Source: Fusarium oxysporum f. sp. lycopersici 4287
Lineage: Eukaryota; Ascomycota; Sordariomycetes; Hypocreales; Nectriaceae
Direction of reading: 5' to 3'
NCBI RefSeq assembly: GCF_000149955.1
Contig: NC_030989.1
Location: 4,901,188-4,965,187, forward strand
Length of the DNA: 64,000 nucleotides
Shown: piece by piece, positions 20,487-32,855 of the stretch
Numbering within the stretch: position 1 is the stretch's first letter
Layout: each line of letters begins with the position of its first letter
Notes under the pieces: generated by a model
What the model was told of the DNA's origin: nothing
Database searches by the model: none
What the model saw: only the letters and a program-made list of their open reading frames with translations
Program-made: the position numbers and the translations under genes

Positions 20487-21515
20487 GGTGTCTTGTTCTT
20501 GCTCAGTTGTGTGGGTTTGCCTATGGTGGACGTGTCCAGGAGGTTTCTTAGCTGGGACTTGGGGAGAGACTCTAGAGACGCGGTATAATTGCCATGAAAG
20601 TGAGCGATGTAAAACGGCCAATATTTGCTGCCCGCTCTTGGTCAGAAAAGCCTCCTGTGCACAACGCTGCTTCACCTGTTGTGGCAACGGTGGATACATC
20701 CACGATGAACAATTGACCCGTTTCAAGCATTATCTGCATATTCTAAATCTCATTAACGGGGTGTAGGTGTCGGGAGGCATTGCAGAACTGCTGCGTCTTC
20801 GGGGTACAGCAAATGGAGGCCTGATGCATATTTTTACAGGCTGTGCGATTGTAGTTTATCATGCTAGAGGGGTGTCTGTATTGCCCAAAGCTATATGGGC
20901 AGCATAAACGTATCGGATGAAAGCCCCAGAGACATTTCATGCATAGCACCATCAATGTTCCGACCTGCAGATGCGGCCCGGGCGGGGTAAAGTGACAACG
21001 AGATCGAAATATGTAACCTATTCCTAATCGAGCAAGGACTATCGAAATCATGATCTGATCTGATATGCAGGAGATGAAAAAGGGACTTGTCAAGTGAAAC
21101 ATGCGCGAAACATACGTAATCATTCATTCGGCCCGACGGCGCCGCTGTGGATTAGCACAGATCGTTTCTCTGCCGTTTGTTTCACATGCCGTGTCTCACT
21201 TACTGTACCCATTCTACATCCCAGACTATATGCTTTGATGCCAATGGCCTTATCGGTTATACAGAAGTGGGGTAAAGCCTACCGAGAAGCAAAGGTTGTT
21301 CAGCTCATGCAGTGTGCGTATCTCGACTTGGTGAGGTTACGAAAGATGCATGCGGTGAGTAAAGCCAAGATCGTGACGAGAGAATGAACGGCATTGAGGA
21401 AAGAGGGAAGAAGAACGGGGTTCTTGGACTGCCCACCCAAAGTTACAGGAGACTTCATGAGTTCTCCTTGAACGAAAAGCCTCTCACCCTAAACTGCCAC
21501 GAAACCAAGTAAATT
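20487..21515. other. Divergent intergenic region between the 1231-aa gene and the lectin-like gene
   Basis: About 1 kb. The open frame of the 1231-aa gene continues to 20726, but that stretch is probably its 5' leader. The remaining open frames are short and unsupported. The region would carry both promoters. Confidence 0.45.
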
Positions 21516-22509
21516 ATGGCTCCCATCACTACAGTAATCGACAAGACCACCGCCAGCGATAGCGTCGTTAAACTCTTCTACTCCACCGGGAAAGCCCAGC
21601 TCGGTCTTGCGTTATGGTCAGGCACAAAAGATGCAGATCCTGAGAACCCCATTCAGACGCCTCAGGAAGTTGGAAATGACCAGTACATCCTCAATCCATC
21701 TCAGATGGCAAGCGTCAATTCCCAAGGCGTAGAAAGGGTCTTTGCTCTTACAACAGACAACCCTTTCAAAGTCACCCCAAATGATTCGTACAGTCTATCA
21801 GAGATTTCCGAGTCAAACCAGAAGGAACTCCAGAGTGTGTCCATTGGCAACACTACGCTGGCTGCCTGTGGGGATGGTGACAATGCTTGGGTCTACTATA
21901 GCAGGTGAGTGAGGCACCGATATGGACTGGAAAGAAGTCGATTGCTAGACAGCTAACAACCTTCAACAGGAACATGGGTAACGGCAGAACCCTTGTAGAA
22001 TTGGACCTCCAGACTTCACGGAGCACTGACCTCACATGGACCCATGATCTCTGGATCAACTCTTTCGCCGCTGCTTGGTACGATGACACAACTGGGAAAC
22101 GCTGCGTAATTTACGAGGGAAGTTACCTTGTAGATTATGTCGTCGACAGCGGCTCACGTAAGTATCTCGCTCCCATCTTTCGAAGACTTCTGCTAATTGC
22201 CTCAAAGCCGGCACTGCAATATCCTCAACTGGAGACATGCAGCGCAACACTCCAGTAGCCGTCGCATTTGACAATAGCAAAGTCTTTCTTTACTACTGTG
22301 GCAGAGGCGCCGCCGGTGGCATTAGGCGCACCATCAGGACTGACAATACTTGGGGTACCTCTACACTTATTGATAGTCGTACCATTTCTCAGGATAGCCA
22401 GCTCACTGTGGTGAGGGCCAATGGCATTAATCATTTGTTCTTTGTGGCGAGGGATCAGAATGAGGAGGAGGATGATTACTTTGTGCATTACCCGGATGAG
22501 ATCAATTAG
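21516..22509 (+). CDS. Lectin-like beta-propeller protein (fungal fucose-lectin type)
   Basis: Three exons (21516-21904, 21970-22157, 22208-22509) with introns of 65 and 50 bp give 292 aa. Repeating strands of the type VKLFYSTGKAQLGLALW, AWVYYSRNMGNGRTLVEL, VFLYYCGRGAAGGIRR and NHLFFVARDQ recur about every 45-60 residues, each with an aromatic pair followed by a variable loop. This is the look of six-bladed fucose-specific fungal lectins and their relatives. No signal peptide is present, as in many cytosolic fungal defence lectins. It sits inside the block of giant genes and converges on the 1398-aa gene with 222 bp between stops. The sugar specificity cannot be read from the sequence, and another propeller family is possible. 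Confidence 0.7.
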
Positions 22510-22731
22510 TTTGCATAGCTGGCAATCAAAACTCATAGAGCAGTTGGACCGTCTTGTGAATGTGACAAACAACATCACATACATAAAGAATATGCACAGA
22601 TATGAGATAAAACGATGATAACCTTCTGTTATGAAGCTGTTTGTGGCCCTTCTCATATTGACTGCAATTAAAAGAAACATACTCCATATTGACCTTGACT
22701 TGCTGGACTAGAGTAAATACAAATTGACCAT

Positions 22732-25700
22732 TCATGCATTCTGAGGATTACTCGGAGCAACGATCGGGTTTCTTAACTGCAAGAACCCCTCAACGGCAGC
22801 ATACGGTCCATCCTGGAACGCAGGCTTAATCAAATCACCCTTCTTCTCAATACCAAATGCATTATAAACAGCCTGTAGATCCTCATCTCCCCCTTCCGCG
22901 ACCTGGTCCTCAGCATACGGCTGAAACCAACTCCAGTCTCCTCCACCAAGAGAAGGCAGCAGTAAGTTACGCTTTGGGATATCCCGAGCGTTCTTACTCG
23001 TCAGCTTCTCTGCTTCAAGATACCCAGGCACATCGTTGACGGGCATGGTCAACGGCCCTGCGTGGAAGAAGGCTGTCATGGTGTCCATGGCTTTTTGCCA
23101 CGTCCACGGTGGTAGGAGCAGCTCTGCTGCTGGTAGGAAGGATGAGTACGCGTGTACGGGTGTGAAGGGATCTAGGATAGCGCCGAAGATTGACATCTGG
23201 GCGTTGCGTTGGTTCTCATAAGCTTGAGGCTCAATGGCGGGTGAAGAACCGGAGAATGGGGGCTGCCAGAAGGGACTGAAGATTGGATACTGGTCGGTAT
23301 CAAGACGAATCAATGGATCCGTAGAGTTGCCATCTGGAGTGAAGAAGGTCTTGATCTGATCATAGTTCAACTCATCAGACCCAGGACCCGTTGTGTCAAA
23401 GTAACCGACAAGTCCATCGTAACCTGCCTCTTCATTTCCGAGCCGTAGCTGGAGCTCATAGTATGGGGTTTTGTCATCAGCATCCGATGGCTTCAGGAGT
23501 GTGCGCTCAGGATCAACCACCTTGACCTGAGTACTTTGGATATCAAGAGGCGGTCCGCTCAGCTCAACGGACCAGCCCGTATTGACGAGGGCAAGTGGCT
23601 TCCCTACGATGGAGTTGAGGAACTGCGCGTATGAATCAGGAGCTGGAGGGAGCTTCTGCTGCGCCGTCGTTATCATGCCCCAGAACCCGAGGAGATATTT
23701 CGGATCAGCCAACTTGGAGATGAGGATATCAAGCTCTCGTGTATCAGGAGTGGGCTGTGCATCTGGATCAGGACTGAAGGGTAGCCATTTGGGTGACTGG
23801 AGAGTCCCCAGAGGACCGCCGACGCGAACCTCACGGTAGAATGTACCGTCTGGGAGAAAGATCTGTATACCGTAGTCGGCATAGTTGGTGATGACCCAAC
23901 CCCATATTGGCGTCTCCCATTCCGTGACAGGGCGCCATGTCGCGGCGCCTGGAGAAGCTGGGCTGCCACTTGGATCATCAGCGATGCGTCTGACAAACTT
24001 GGCGTTGACGCGCGCCGGCTGATTCATCTGCGGTTGCAGCTGCAGAAACTCAGACTGCTCCGGGTTATCCTTGATCACCGTATTCGCGTACTTCTGCCCA
24101 TCTAGTGTGACCTCTTGCGGCGCGTAAAAGTTGCTTATGCAGGGGTAAATTGGCGGTGGCCCATCCCTTCGTGGTCGCTGATCAATGGCCATGAGCGACT
24201 GGCCAAACTTGTCGATGACGTTGAACTTGCGGAACCGGAACTGGCCGTGCGTCACAGGCTTGAAGGGGCAGTGCTCACTGTCGGTGAAGTTGACCAACGC
24301 GGCGTACGGGGTAAGCGCTGAGTTACCGTCGATGAGCTGCAGTTTGTCCTGTGTCAGGCCAGCGGGGTCAAAGGTTGCTGCTGTGAGGACAGAGCTTGAC
24401 TCTCCGTCGCGACCGACGACTTTGTTTTCGGGCTTGAGATGACTGCCCTCTGCTTGCGTGACGAGGCCACTCATGAAACCCGAGAGTGGTGATGAGAGAT
24501 AGGACAATTCACTGATGTTTGCAAGGAGATTGTCTCGATCCTCTTCTGGAAGATACTCGTCGAGAATACTGGGCGGGGTGTTCTGGAAAAGCTGCTTGAT
24601 CTTGGCACCCAATGCAAAGCTGGGCTGAGGCAGAATCAAGACACGGCCAGACAAGACGCGAATGTCCTGCTTCTTCTCGCCCTGCCACTTGGACAAAGCA
24701 TCCCAAAGTGGTGGAGTTGTGTCGCTATCAGAGGGAACACTGATTCCATATCTGACCAGCTTGTTCTCGGAGTGACGGGCGGTGTGTTCATCTAAGCTCC
24801 AGAACTCAAACGGAATGTGAGTGTATTCCACCTCCCACTCAGCGTAGAGAGGAAACCATGGCTGTCTGTCACCCCATTGGTCACGCCAGCGCTTGTCGGT
24901 AGTCAATTTGTCATGGAATTGAGGATAGAATTTGCCTTCGCCTGGTGTACCTGAGTCATTGCCTCCAGGACGGAGAGCGTGAAATTCGGTGATGAGTGCT
25001 TTGGCAGCTGCTGTCAAGACAGTGGGCAGTTTGTTGTCGACCAGACTTGAGATAGTGTTAAGGTTGCTGGGTAGATCTTGATCGTTTTGAATGGTCTGAT
25101 ATGGGGCCCGAATAGCGAGATTATCGAGATAATCAAGCGCCCAACCAGATGGGATACCACCGATGAGAACGGTGGGATCATTTCCACCGTAGAAGACAGG
25201 CTCACTTGTCGACTCCACCGTGGCCAAGAGGCTGTTTCCTAACAGAGTGGCGACCTGTGATTCAAGCTGTCCGATGCGGGTTTGGAGTCCATTAATACGG
25301 CTCGAGATCCTGCCAGCTTCAGCCTTGAATGCTTCATTCTGGTCATTTCCTTGATTATCACTCTGACCTAGATCACTTGCATATTTCCACCAGAGAGAAA
25401 ACATGTCCCAGCGATACTGCAGCATCGCTCGGTTGCAAGAGTCTAGCAGGGCCTGGGTGAGGTTCAATTGATTGATACTCTGGATGGCTAGAGGGTCAGG
25501 CTCCTTGGGCTGGTTCGTGCTCTTATCATCAGCCTCCGCGAAGAAATATCGCGTGCCACCTGGAGAGCGATCGTAGGACCAGTTGTAGACTGAGTCTTTG
25601 GCCTCTCTCTGACCCTCGACACCATCATCGCGCGATTGAAGGAGAGATTCAAGGGCCAGGATATCTTCCTCTAGTTTAGCGACATCCTCTGAATCCCCGC

Positions 25701-26928
25701 TGGCGTCGCCGCGTGCGTGACAATAAGCTAATAACGCATCCATTGGAGTGGTGCCAACTGCGACTGCAGCCTGTTTTGGATCGCGCAGACGATCGTTGAA
25801 TCCATCGGCTGGGACAGTCTTGGGTTTGTTCTCGTGATCCCAGGTCACGTCGTACATGCAACCATGACAGAGGATGCGGATTTGACTTTTGAGATCCATC
25901 CATGGGTCGGGATTTGCTTCATCTGTCCCTTGAAGTGTCATGAATAGCGACTGCAGGTTCTCTCCATGAGTAAACTCGGCACCCGCTTTCCATAGGGGAT
26001 CAACGGCATCTTTCCAATGCCATCCCAGCACGTAGTAGCTGGATTTGGCGTAGTCCAGATACGATGGCTCCTCTTTATCTCCATATTCGAAGTTGTCCAA
26101 GATGCTGAAGACATTGGCATTGTGCATCTGGAAGTCAGCAAAGAGCTGGTTTCCACTTCGCAGGAGACTGATGTCTGGAGGCTCAACAGTGGGGTTCGGA
26201 TTCTCAGTCCACTCAGCCAATGGTGTCTTGCGCCCGATAAAGACCTCAGCTTGCTCATTGATGTTGACATCAGTGCCGGCGTGTCCGAGCACGAATGGCG
26301 CTACATCAGTCTGTAGATCTGCCTGGATGGGGATATCTTCCAAGGACCAGACATAATCGCTCTCAACGACCCAAGCTTCGTACTCTCGGCCTTTGAAAGC
26401 ATCTTTGGCACTCGATGGCTGGATGCTATCCAATTCGAGCTTTCTTATGACGATCCAGCGTGTTGGAGGCTGTAGAAAGTCTGGGGTTTGATGAGGGGAG
26501 TTGTCACTGGCCGTGGTGGTTGCAGCATCAAGTCCCCGTCGCATTCTCTCTCTCTTCTTTCTAGATTCTGGTACAGAATCGGTTGAGGAGACTCCCGATC
26601 TGTAGAATCGGGGAAGTGTCCAATGGACATAGACGCCATGACGATGGCGGAGCGGTTTTGGCTCCGGACGACCACCCAGGTCAGTCAAGCGGGAATTGAT
26701 AGAGGCTGGGGCGGTATTGTGCAGAGCGACGTGATTTTGAACATCACTCTGGAGCAAGAAGCTATCAAGCCTCAAGAAAGTGTAGTTGGGTTGAGTGATG
26801 GGACAGATGCGCGCCGTAGTGTCTTGATCACTGCCCGTACCGCATACAGCTGGATTCAGGACGAATGCATCCAGTTGCATGGGCACCAAGGCGACTTCAA
26901 AGTCCTTAATTCCAGTATCTTGAGTCAT
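22732..26928 (-). CDS. Very large uncharacterised protein of bacterial-like type (HWxLP family)
   Basis: One uninterrupted exon, 1398 aa from ATG at 26928; the frame is open nine bases further but only from TTG. Near residue 100 is HGVYVHWTLPRFYRSG and near residue 158 PPTRWIVIRKLEL. In bacterial counterparts I recall GVHLHWALPDALT followed by FPxVPNRWLV, so order and spacing agree. Residues about 540-575 form a heptad-rich coiled coil (ISSRINGLQTRIGQLESQVA). The C-terminal third has Pro-rich segments and PFxPVHAYSSFLPAAELLLPPW, a candidate packing or interaction surface. No signal peptide or membrane span is seen. Strand alternation with its neighbours means it can share a promoter with the DUF6603 gene, whose start is 867 bp away. 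The function is unknown. Confidence 0.8.
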   Translation of the reverse strand: MTQDTGIKDFEVALVPMQLDAFVLNPAVCGTGSDQDTTARICPITQPNYTFLRLDSFLLQSDVQNHVALHNTAPASINSRLTDLGGRPEPKPLRHRHGVYVHWTLPRFYRSGVSSTDSVPESRKKRERMRRGLDAATTTASDNSPHQTPDFLQPPTRWIVIRKLELDSIQPSSAKDAFKGREYEAWVVESDYVWSLEDIPIQADLQTDVAPFVLGHAGTDVNINEQAEVFIGRKTPLAEWTENPNPTVEPPDISLLRSGNQLFADFQMHNANVFSILDNFEYGDKEEPSYLDYAKSSYYVLGWHWKDAVDPLWKAGAEFTHGENLQSLFMTLQGTDEANPDPWMDLKSQIRILCHGCMYDVTWDHENKPKTVPADGFNDRLRDPKQAAVAVGTTPMDALLAYCHARGDASGDSEDVAKLEEDILALESLLQSRDDGVEGQREAKDSVYNWSYDRSPGGTRYFFAEADDKSTNQPKEPDPLAIQSINQLNLTQALLDSCNRAMLQYRWDMFSLWWKYASDLGQSDNQGNDQNEAFKAEAGRISSRINGLQTRIGQLESQVATLLGNSLLATVESTSEPVFYGGNDPTVLIGGIPSGWALDYLDNLAIRAPYQTIQNDQDLPSNLNTISSLVDNKLPTVLTAAAKALITEFHALRPGGNDSGTPGEGKFYPQFHDKLTTDKRWRDQWGDRQPWFPLYAEWEVEYTHIPFEFWSLDEHTARHSENKLVRYGISVPSDSDTTPPLWDALSKWQGEKKQDIRVLSGRVLILPQPSFALGAKIKQLFQNTPPSILDEYLPEEDRDNLLANISELSYLSSPLSGFMSGLVTQAEGSHLKPENKVVGRDGESSSVLTAATFDPAGLTQDKLQLIDGNSALTPYAALVNFTDSEHCPFKPVTHGQFRFRKFNVIDKFGQSLMAIDQRPRRDGPPPIYPCISNFYAPQEVTLDGQKYANTVIKDNPEQSEFLQLQPQMNQPARVNAKFVRRIADDPSGSPASPGAATWRPVTEWETPIWGWVITNYADYGIQIFLPDGTFYREVRVGGPLGTLQSPKWLPFSPDPDAQPTPDTRELDILISKLADPKYLLGFWGMITTAQQKLPPAPDSYAQFLNSIVGKPLALVNTGWSVELSGPPLDIQSTQVKVVDPERTLLKPSDADDKTPYYELQLRLGNEEAGYDGLVGYFDTTGPGSDELNYDQIKTFFTPDGNSTDPLIRLDTDQYPIFSPFWQPPFSGSSPAIEPQAYENQRNAQMSIFGAILDPFTPVHAYSSFLPAAELLLPPWTWQKAMDTMTAFFHAGPLTMPVNDVPGYLEAEKLTSKNARDIPKRNLLLPSLGGGDWSWFQPYAEDQVAEGGDEDLQAVYNAFGIEKKGDLIKPAFQDGPYAAVEGFLQLRNPIVAPSNPQNA

Positions 26929-27795
26929 GATGATCAATTGGCGTACGTTTTTTGTTCTCGGTACGGCAACGATTGTATCTGAACAAGGCCGAGTTCAAAT
27001 CAAGTCTTCGATGGGGGAGCTATGGCGATGGTCTATTCCAACTACCGCATCTCATGATGAGACCAAGACAACGTTGAGCCAGAAGCCGGCTAAAATTCCT
27101 TCTCCATCTGGTAGACCAAATTAGAAACCAGTCTCGCAAGTACTGACGGATTCACATGTCCCCTCATCATGCCTTGATTTCTCAGTCGATCTCATCTTTC
27201 CTCCCCCTCTTTTCTCTTTTCGGGCCAAGCCAACACGGCCCGTATCGCATGCACGGCAGCAGATCTGGATCTACCCGCATTCTTGTGTCACAACCTGTCC
27301 AACAATCGAGATGTGGGGGTTTTGAGACAAACCTGATAGTCGCATGCAGCATGCAGATGAGGTGGAGACGCAGTGAGACAGGCCTAAACACTTCTCACGC
27401 CCCCCATCAACCAAACGTACATGCATTGATCCACATGCATTTAACGGAAAGCTGTAATGGCAACACCAAGTTGCTGGCCTGCTTGAGAGCGTATTCGGGA
27501 ACATGTTTCTCAGGGTCTATCATGGTCCCCAGCACTGAGCACGACAAGAATCCTAATGTCCTTCCTTTCTCCTGCGTATTCTAATCATTCGCTGTTTCAT
27601 CTTTCTATTCTAACCTTTTGTTAACTCCCCAATTCTCTGCCAATTCATATCACAACACTACCCTTGAACCTTCAATACTATCTTCTCAGTTTCCTGGTGC
27701 AAGAGGAGCAAGCACCCACCGCGTCTTGCATTCAGTACGCAAGACACAGAACTTCTCAGTTCTTTCTTTAGATATTTTTCCCCTTGGCCAGCAAA
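26929..27795. promoter_or_regulatory. Divergent promoter of the 1398-aa and DUF6603 genes
   Basis: 867 bp with no supported gene. The last 200 bases before 27796 are pyrimidine-rich (CTTTCTATTCTAACCTTTTG), typical of strongly expressed fungal leaders. Coordinated expression of the two giants is plausible. Confidence 0.45.
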
Positions 27796-30700
27796 ATGAC
27801 TATTTCGTCAGACTCCAATGATCGTAATCCTTCTAACAGGGCTTTGAGGCCATCCGACGCTGCAACTTACAGCATCTATGCCAGCTCTGCGGGTCAAAGT
27901 CCCGGTGAAAATATTCAGGTTTTGGCAGCAGGAAGTAACCTGGATAAGTTCGTGGCTGGCTTAAACTCCAACCAAGTCATCACTTTATCCAACGCGCCAA
28001 ACCCAACTGCCAATTTCAACGATTCTGACGAGACCATAAAATGGTTTCAGAACCTTGATGCCGATGCCAGTGGCTCCATCACCGTCGATGGGTCAGCAAC
28101 AAAGAGCATTGAAAGCTTTCAATTTTCCCTCTCTCAGCCCTGGCCACTCGAATTCAGCTCCGCCAGCGATGTTCTGCTCTTCACATTTGGGTCCACCGGC
28201 CTTCTGGGTGGCGATGACACAGGGTCCCGAATTGAAGCACCTGGCATTGACTCTACTGGCAACATGCTGATTTGTGGTCTTGACTTTGCCAACATGGAAG
28301 ATATCACCGGGTTCACAGTAAAGGACGTCTTCAAGAACGCTAATCAAGAAGGGATGACTGATTACATCCCTCTTGTCATCCTGGGCCTCGAAGTGACATT
28401 GAACAAGCCTCCCGCTGACGCAAAACCCAAGAGGAACGCTCTGTGGTTCGTCCCATCAGCGGATAAACGGCTCGAGACCCGTCTACAGTTCCAGTTGTCA
28501 GAGTTCGACGACTTGCAGAAACTCTTCTCAATTGCCTTAAACGGCCTGGTGATTGAGAGCGCAGACGTCGTATACAAGAGCAAAATGCTACTGGCTGTGA
28601 CAGAAAACGGCGAGCAGCCTCTCTTCGATGGTCAAGTGACATTCAGTATCGAATGCTCCCTCAATAGCGCTGGAGGTACAGTCTCTATGCTCGCAGGCGT
28701 CGAATTCACTGCTACCACGATTGACTTTACTTTCATGTTCCTCTCCCCAGATCCACTGGCTGGAATACTGAGCTGGCTGGCTGGACTTGCGGATGATGAA
28801 GAAGTTGAGACGATCGTCAATGAAATTCTGGGCAAGGAAGAAGGTGGACAAAAGGTTCTGCCGGCCGCCAATTTGCGAAGACTGCGCATTGGACTTGATA
28901 CAAGAAAGGATCCGCAGAATCCCAGACTCGGGTCCTTTTCTTTTGACATCGAGGTCTCTGCGAACTTTGGCCGTGGTGAGAGCACTGATACTCCTGTCTT
29001 CTTGGTCACGTACAATTGGAATCGGTCTAGCGGTACTTATGGTACTCTTTCTGGACAGCTATGGAACGGTAAGTGGTACCATGTTTCGGCAATTCTCCAA
29101 ATTCGTTGCTGATTGAGACCATCTTCTAGACTTTGACACATCCGATGACCTGGACCTGGAACCAGAAGGAGAGAAGTGGGCTATTTTGAAGCCACTGACG
29201 GCTTCACCTGCGTTGTCTATCGAAATTGCCACTCTGATCCCTGGCCAGACAGTGGTCGATATCCCTGACACCCTGCCTTCCCAGATAACCGTTGCGTCCA
29301 TTGAGTTATCACAGGAATCGTTTTCCCTTAGCTGCCAAGCGACTGCAAACCCGCCATCTCCAGGTTCAGCTCCTCAACCCTATCTCGGCGAGGTTGTTCT
29401 CGCTGCCTACTTCAACTGGGGCAGCAACTCAGGGTTTACCTTTGACTTTGGGATATCAGTCCTGATCGACCCTCCAGAGGATTCTGAGTTCGATCTTCCT
29501 GCTTCCTTTGTCGGAACTCTCGGGTACAACTCTGCTAAGAAGTCCTGGGAGCTCACAGCTTCCATCAATGGATTGTATGCAGCTGTGCTAGCCGAGTTCT
29601 TCCACGATGATGAGAAAGACCATGTTGGACCGCTGATCAATTCCATTGCCATTAATCCTTTGTCTGTTGAGTACCCCATATGAGCAACAGAGCGGTAATA
29701 ATACACAAAATCTGTGAGCAGCAGGTTCGCTATCTCTGGCGACTTTGGTCATTTGCGGGGTTGAGACTAAATCTCGACTTCACCTACACGTCTAGTGGCT
29801 TTTGCTTTCTCGGCAGCACTCAACCCAGCTGAGAGGAATGCCACGATCGGCGACATCTTGACAGATCTTCTTGGTTCTTCGTTTGACATACCAGACTTTG
29901 TCTCCGACACCTTGATTGTCGGCGACAATCAGGACGCGTTCCGTATCAACATCCAGAAGATGAAAGACGATTCCAACATCGAGTCATTCCAGTTCCTTGC
30001 CAGTCTCAAAATTGGCCAACTTCAATTCCTATTCTCCCAGCTTCACAGCACCAAATGGGGTCCCAAGGATCCTTCAAAGCGACTATTCAAAGCAGCCATC
30101 TATGGCTTTGGGAACATGAAACTTGAGATCCCTCTCGTCGGTACGCTGTACCAGCCACTTGATGAGCTGTACTTCCTCTTCGCCCAGGATCCCAAACCGC
30201 CAAGAGCACCTGGACAGCTCACTGGGCTCACGCGAGAGGATATTGGTCTACTCAACAGCGGCGTATTGAAAAGCGATCAGCTGCTTGTTGCTGATAAGAT
30301 TAAGCCTGACAAGGCACAGCCAACCGACCTTCTAGTGCCGTCTGGATGTCACTTCGCAGTCATTATTCGCAACATAGCCAAGGGTGAGCGCGCGTGTCTG
30401 CTCAGCTACGGTTTCATGACACCCAAACCTTCGTCCTCCCAAGCCCTGGTCTCTGGTGCCGAGCAAAAGGGCAGAAGGCGCACCGAGGAAGAAATGGACG
30501 ATGGAGGTCCCAGTGCCCAAGCGCCATTCAAAAAGGATACAGGGCCGGTGGCCATCAGCAACGTTAGTCTCAAGTACAAAGCGAAGACACTGTCGATCGT
30601 CTTTGACGCTACCTTCCAGCTTGGACCGATTGGATTCTCTCTTCTTGGCTTCACCCTCAACACCCGATTCAAGACACTGGACGAGTTACCAACAATCAGT

Positions 30701-32855
30701 GTCAACATCGATGGCTTGGCAGCATCCTTTGACAGGCGTCCATTGACAATCGCTGGTATCATCGTGCACGGCAATGATGGCGCCATGGATTACTACGCCG
30801 GTGGTCTGATCATCGGCTTCCGTCCCTATCAGTTCCAAGCAGCCGGCTTCTACGGCGTCATCACGCTGCCAAACAGCAGCAAAAGTTTCCAGAGCGTGTT
30901 CGTGTTTGCAAAGCTCAATGGTCCACTCATGACGCTTGCGTTTGCTGAGATCAGTGGAATCTGCGGTGGTTTTGGATACAATAGCAGCGTCAAGTTGCCT
31001 TCAGTGGACCAAGTGTCGGATTTCCCCTTCATCAACAGCGGTCGTCTCAGCGATAACGAGAATGCGCAGCAAGTGCTTATGGAACTCGTGGACCCCTCAG
31101 CTGGTGGATGGTTTCAGCCACTTGACAGCACGTACTGGGGCGCGATTGGCATGAAGCTCTCTGCGTTCCGCATGCTGAGCGTTGACGCAGTGGTCGCTGT
31201 ACAGTTCGGTGACTCGGTCAAGCTGGGCATTTTCGCTGCAGCAGTCTGCGACATTCCGTCTTCCAATTCACGACTCAAGCTGGCCCATGCTGAACTGGGT
31301 ATTGCAGCTGTCTTGGATTTCGACTATGGATTCCTCAAGATCGAGGCGCAGCTATCACCCCGCTCATACATCCTCAGTCCCAACTGCCATCTTACCGGCG
31401 GCTTTGCTCTCTGCTACTGGTTTGATGCACCGCTCGCTGATCGGGCCAGAATAGGAGACTTTGTCTTCTCCTTGGGCGGGTACCACCAAGCTTTCCGCGT
31501 TCCTGTCGGTTATCCTAACCCCCCTCGGCTAGGTATTAGCTGGGACCTGGGTGGTGGCTTGTCCATCTCTGGAGAAGCATATTTTGCCATCACTACCAAG
31601 GCATGCATGGCTGGTGGACGTCTCCATGCTGCGTTTAAAGCAGGACCTCTCTCTGCCTGGTTCGATGCCTTTGCCAATTTCCTTATCAATTATCGGCCCT
31701 TTTACTTTGACATGTCAGCTGGTGTCTCAGTCGGAGTCGGATTCAGCATCGATTTCTGGTTCATCCACATTCGCATTTCAGTCCAAATTGGTGCTGAGTT
31801 GTACCTCTGGGGACCACCTGTTGCTGGTCGCGTTCACGTTGACTTCTGGATCGTTGCTTTCGATATCAATTTTGGCGATCACCACCCCAAGATCGACCCT
31901 GTCAGCCTGTCCGAGTTCTACGAACTTGTTCTTCAGGACTCGCCTGCATCATCCTTTGCCTCTGCCTCTGCCCTGGTTACAGGGAAACAGCAGCAGGAGC
32001 CCATTGTAGCGTCCACTTTGACTAGACCCAAGAATGAGGCACATAACTTCCTTGCTGAGTCTGGATTGTTGAACCCTGATGACCAACCAGAGCGAGGACA
32101 GGAAGACCCCTGGACTGTCCGAGCTGGTGCTTTTGTGTTTGTTGCAGAGTGCAAGATGGCCATAAGTACGGTCAAGACAAGCGAAAGTGGTACTCCAATC
32201 TTTCAAGGCAGTGACGTTTTCAGCAAGCCAATGGGACTGACAACACCCATGAGTTCGACCCTCCAAATTCAAGTGATCCATGAGGATGGAATCGACCGCG
32301 AAGAGGACTGGCAGTTCGAGAGATATACCCAGATGCTTCCGAGCGCTCTATGGGCAAAATGTAAGTTCTCTTTACCGCTTCGGAAACCCTAGCTGACCCA
32401 TCCCAGATGACCGCCGGACTGATCCACGCCAGAGTGGAAACAACGTCGACGATTTGCTCAATACCAATGATGGCAGCCCTCCTCTCATGACAGGCGTGAG
32501 AGTCACTGCACCCAGGCCTACCATGTCTCCTGATCCATTCCCAGCTTACAAGGTTGCAGACGCAGACCTCCAAGAGCTGACCGCAGAGCGGAAGTTGCCT
32601 GTCATGGTTACCGCTGAGAATGCATGGGAACCAGTTAAGCCGAATGATGTTGTGAAGCAGCGATACGAAGACATTCATGAGGCTTGGGTGAACCCTTCGC
32701 TGAAAGAAGAGGGACAGCAAAGCTTCGTGGGCGCCTTGGCCGAGGGCTTGGGATGGAGTGACGTGGGTCAGTTGAAGAGCCTTGCTGGAATTCCGGGTAG
32801 GCTGAAGAGGGGCTTTATGAACATGTATGTCGCGTCTCCATTACTGACTGCTTGA
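27796..32855 (+). CDS. DUF6603-type giant protein
   Basis: Five exons: 27796-29068, 29130-29670, 29725-29747, 29796-32360 and 32407-32855, giving about 1616 aa. The third intron is ambiguous: a 48-bp form with weak donor GTCATT at 29748 and a 36-bp form with donor GTTGAG at 29760 are both in phase. ATG at 27796 is the first in frame. The C-terminal half contains SAWFDAFANFLINYRPFYFD, then FSIDFWFIHIRISVQIGAEL, LWGPPVAGRVHVDFWIVAFD and INFGDHHP, which is the DUF6603 hallmark block. It has many alternating hydrophobic strands, suggesting a long beta-rich or lipid-contacting fold. No signal peptide is present. A donor at 32824 might extend or change the last residues. DUF6603 has no known function. 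Confidence 0.8.

Noticed and set aside
16791..20726. Longer reading of the 1231-aa protein starting at 20726
   Set aside because: The extra 80 residues lack the motif density of the rest, and the ATG at 20486 has far better context (ACACCATGGG).
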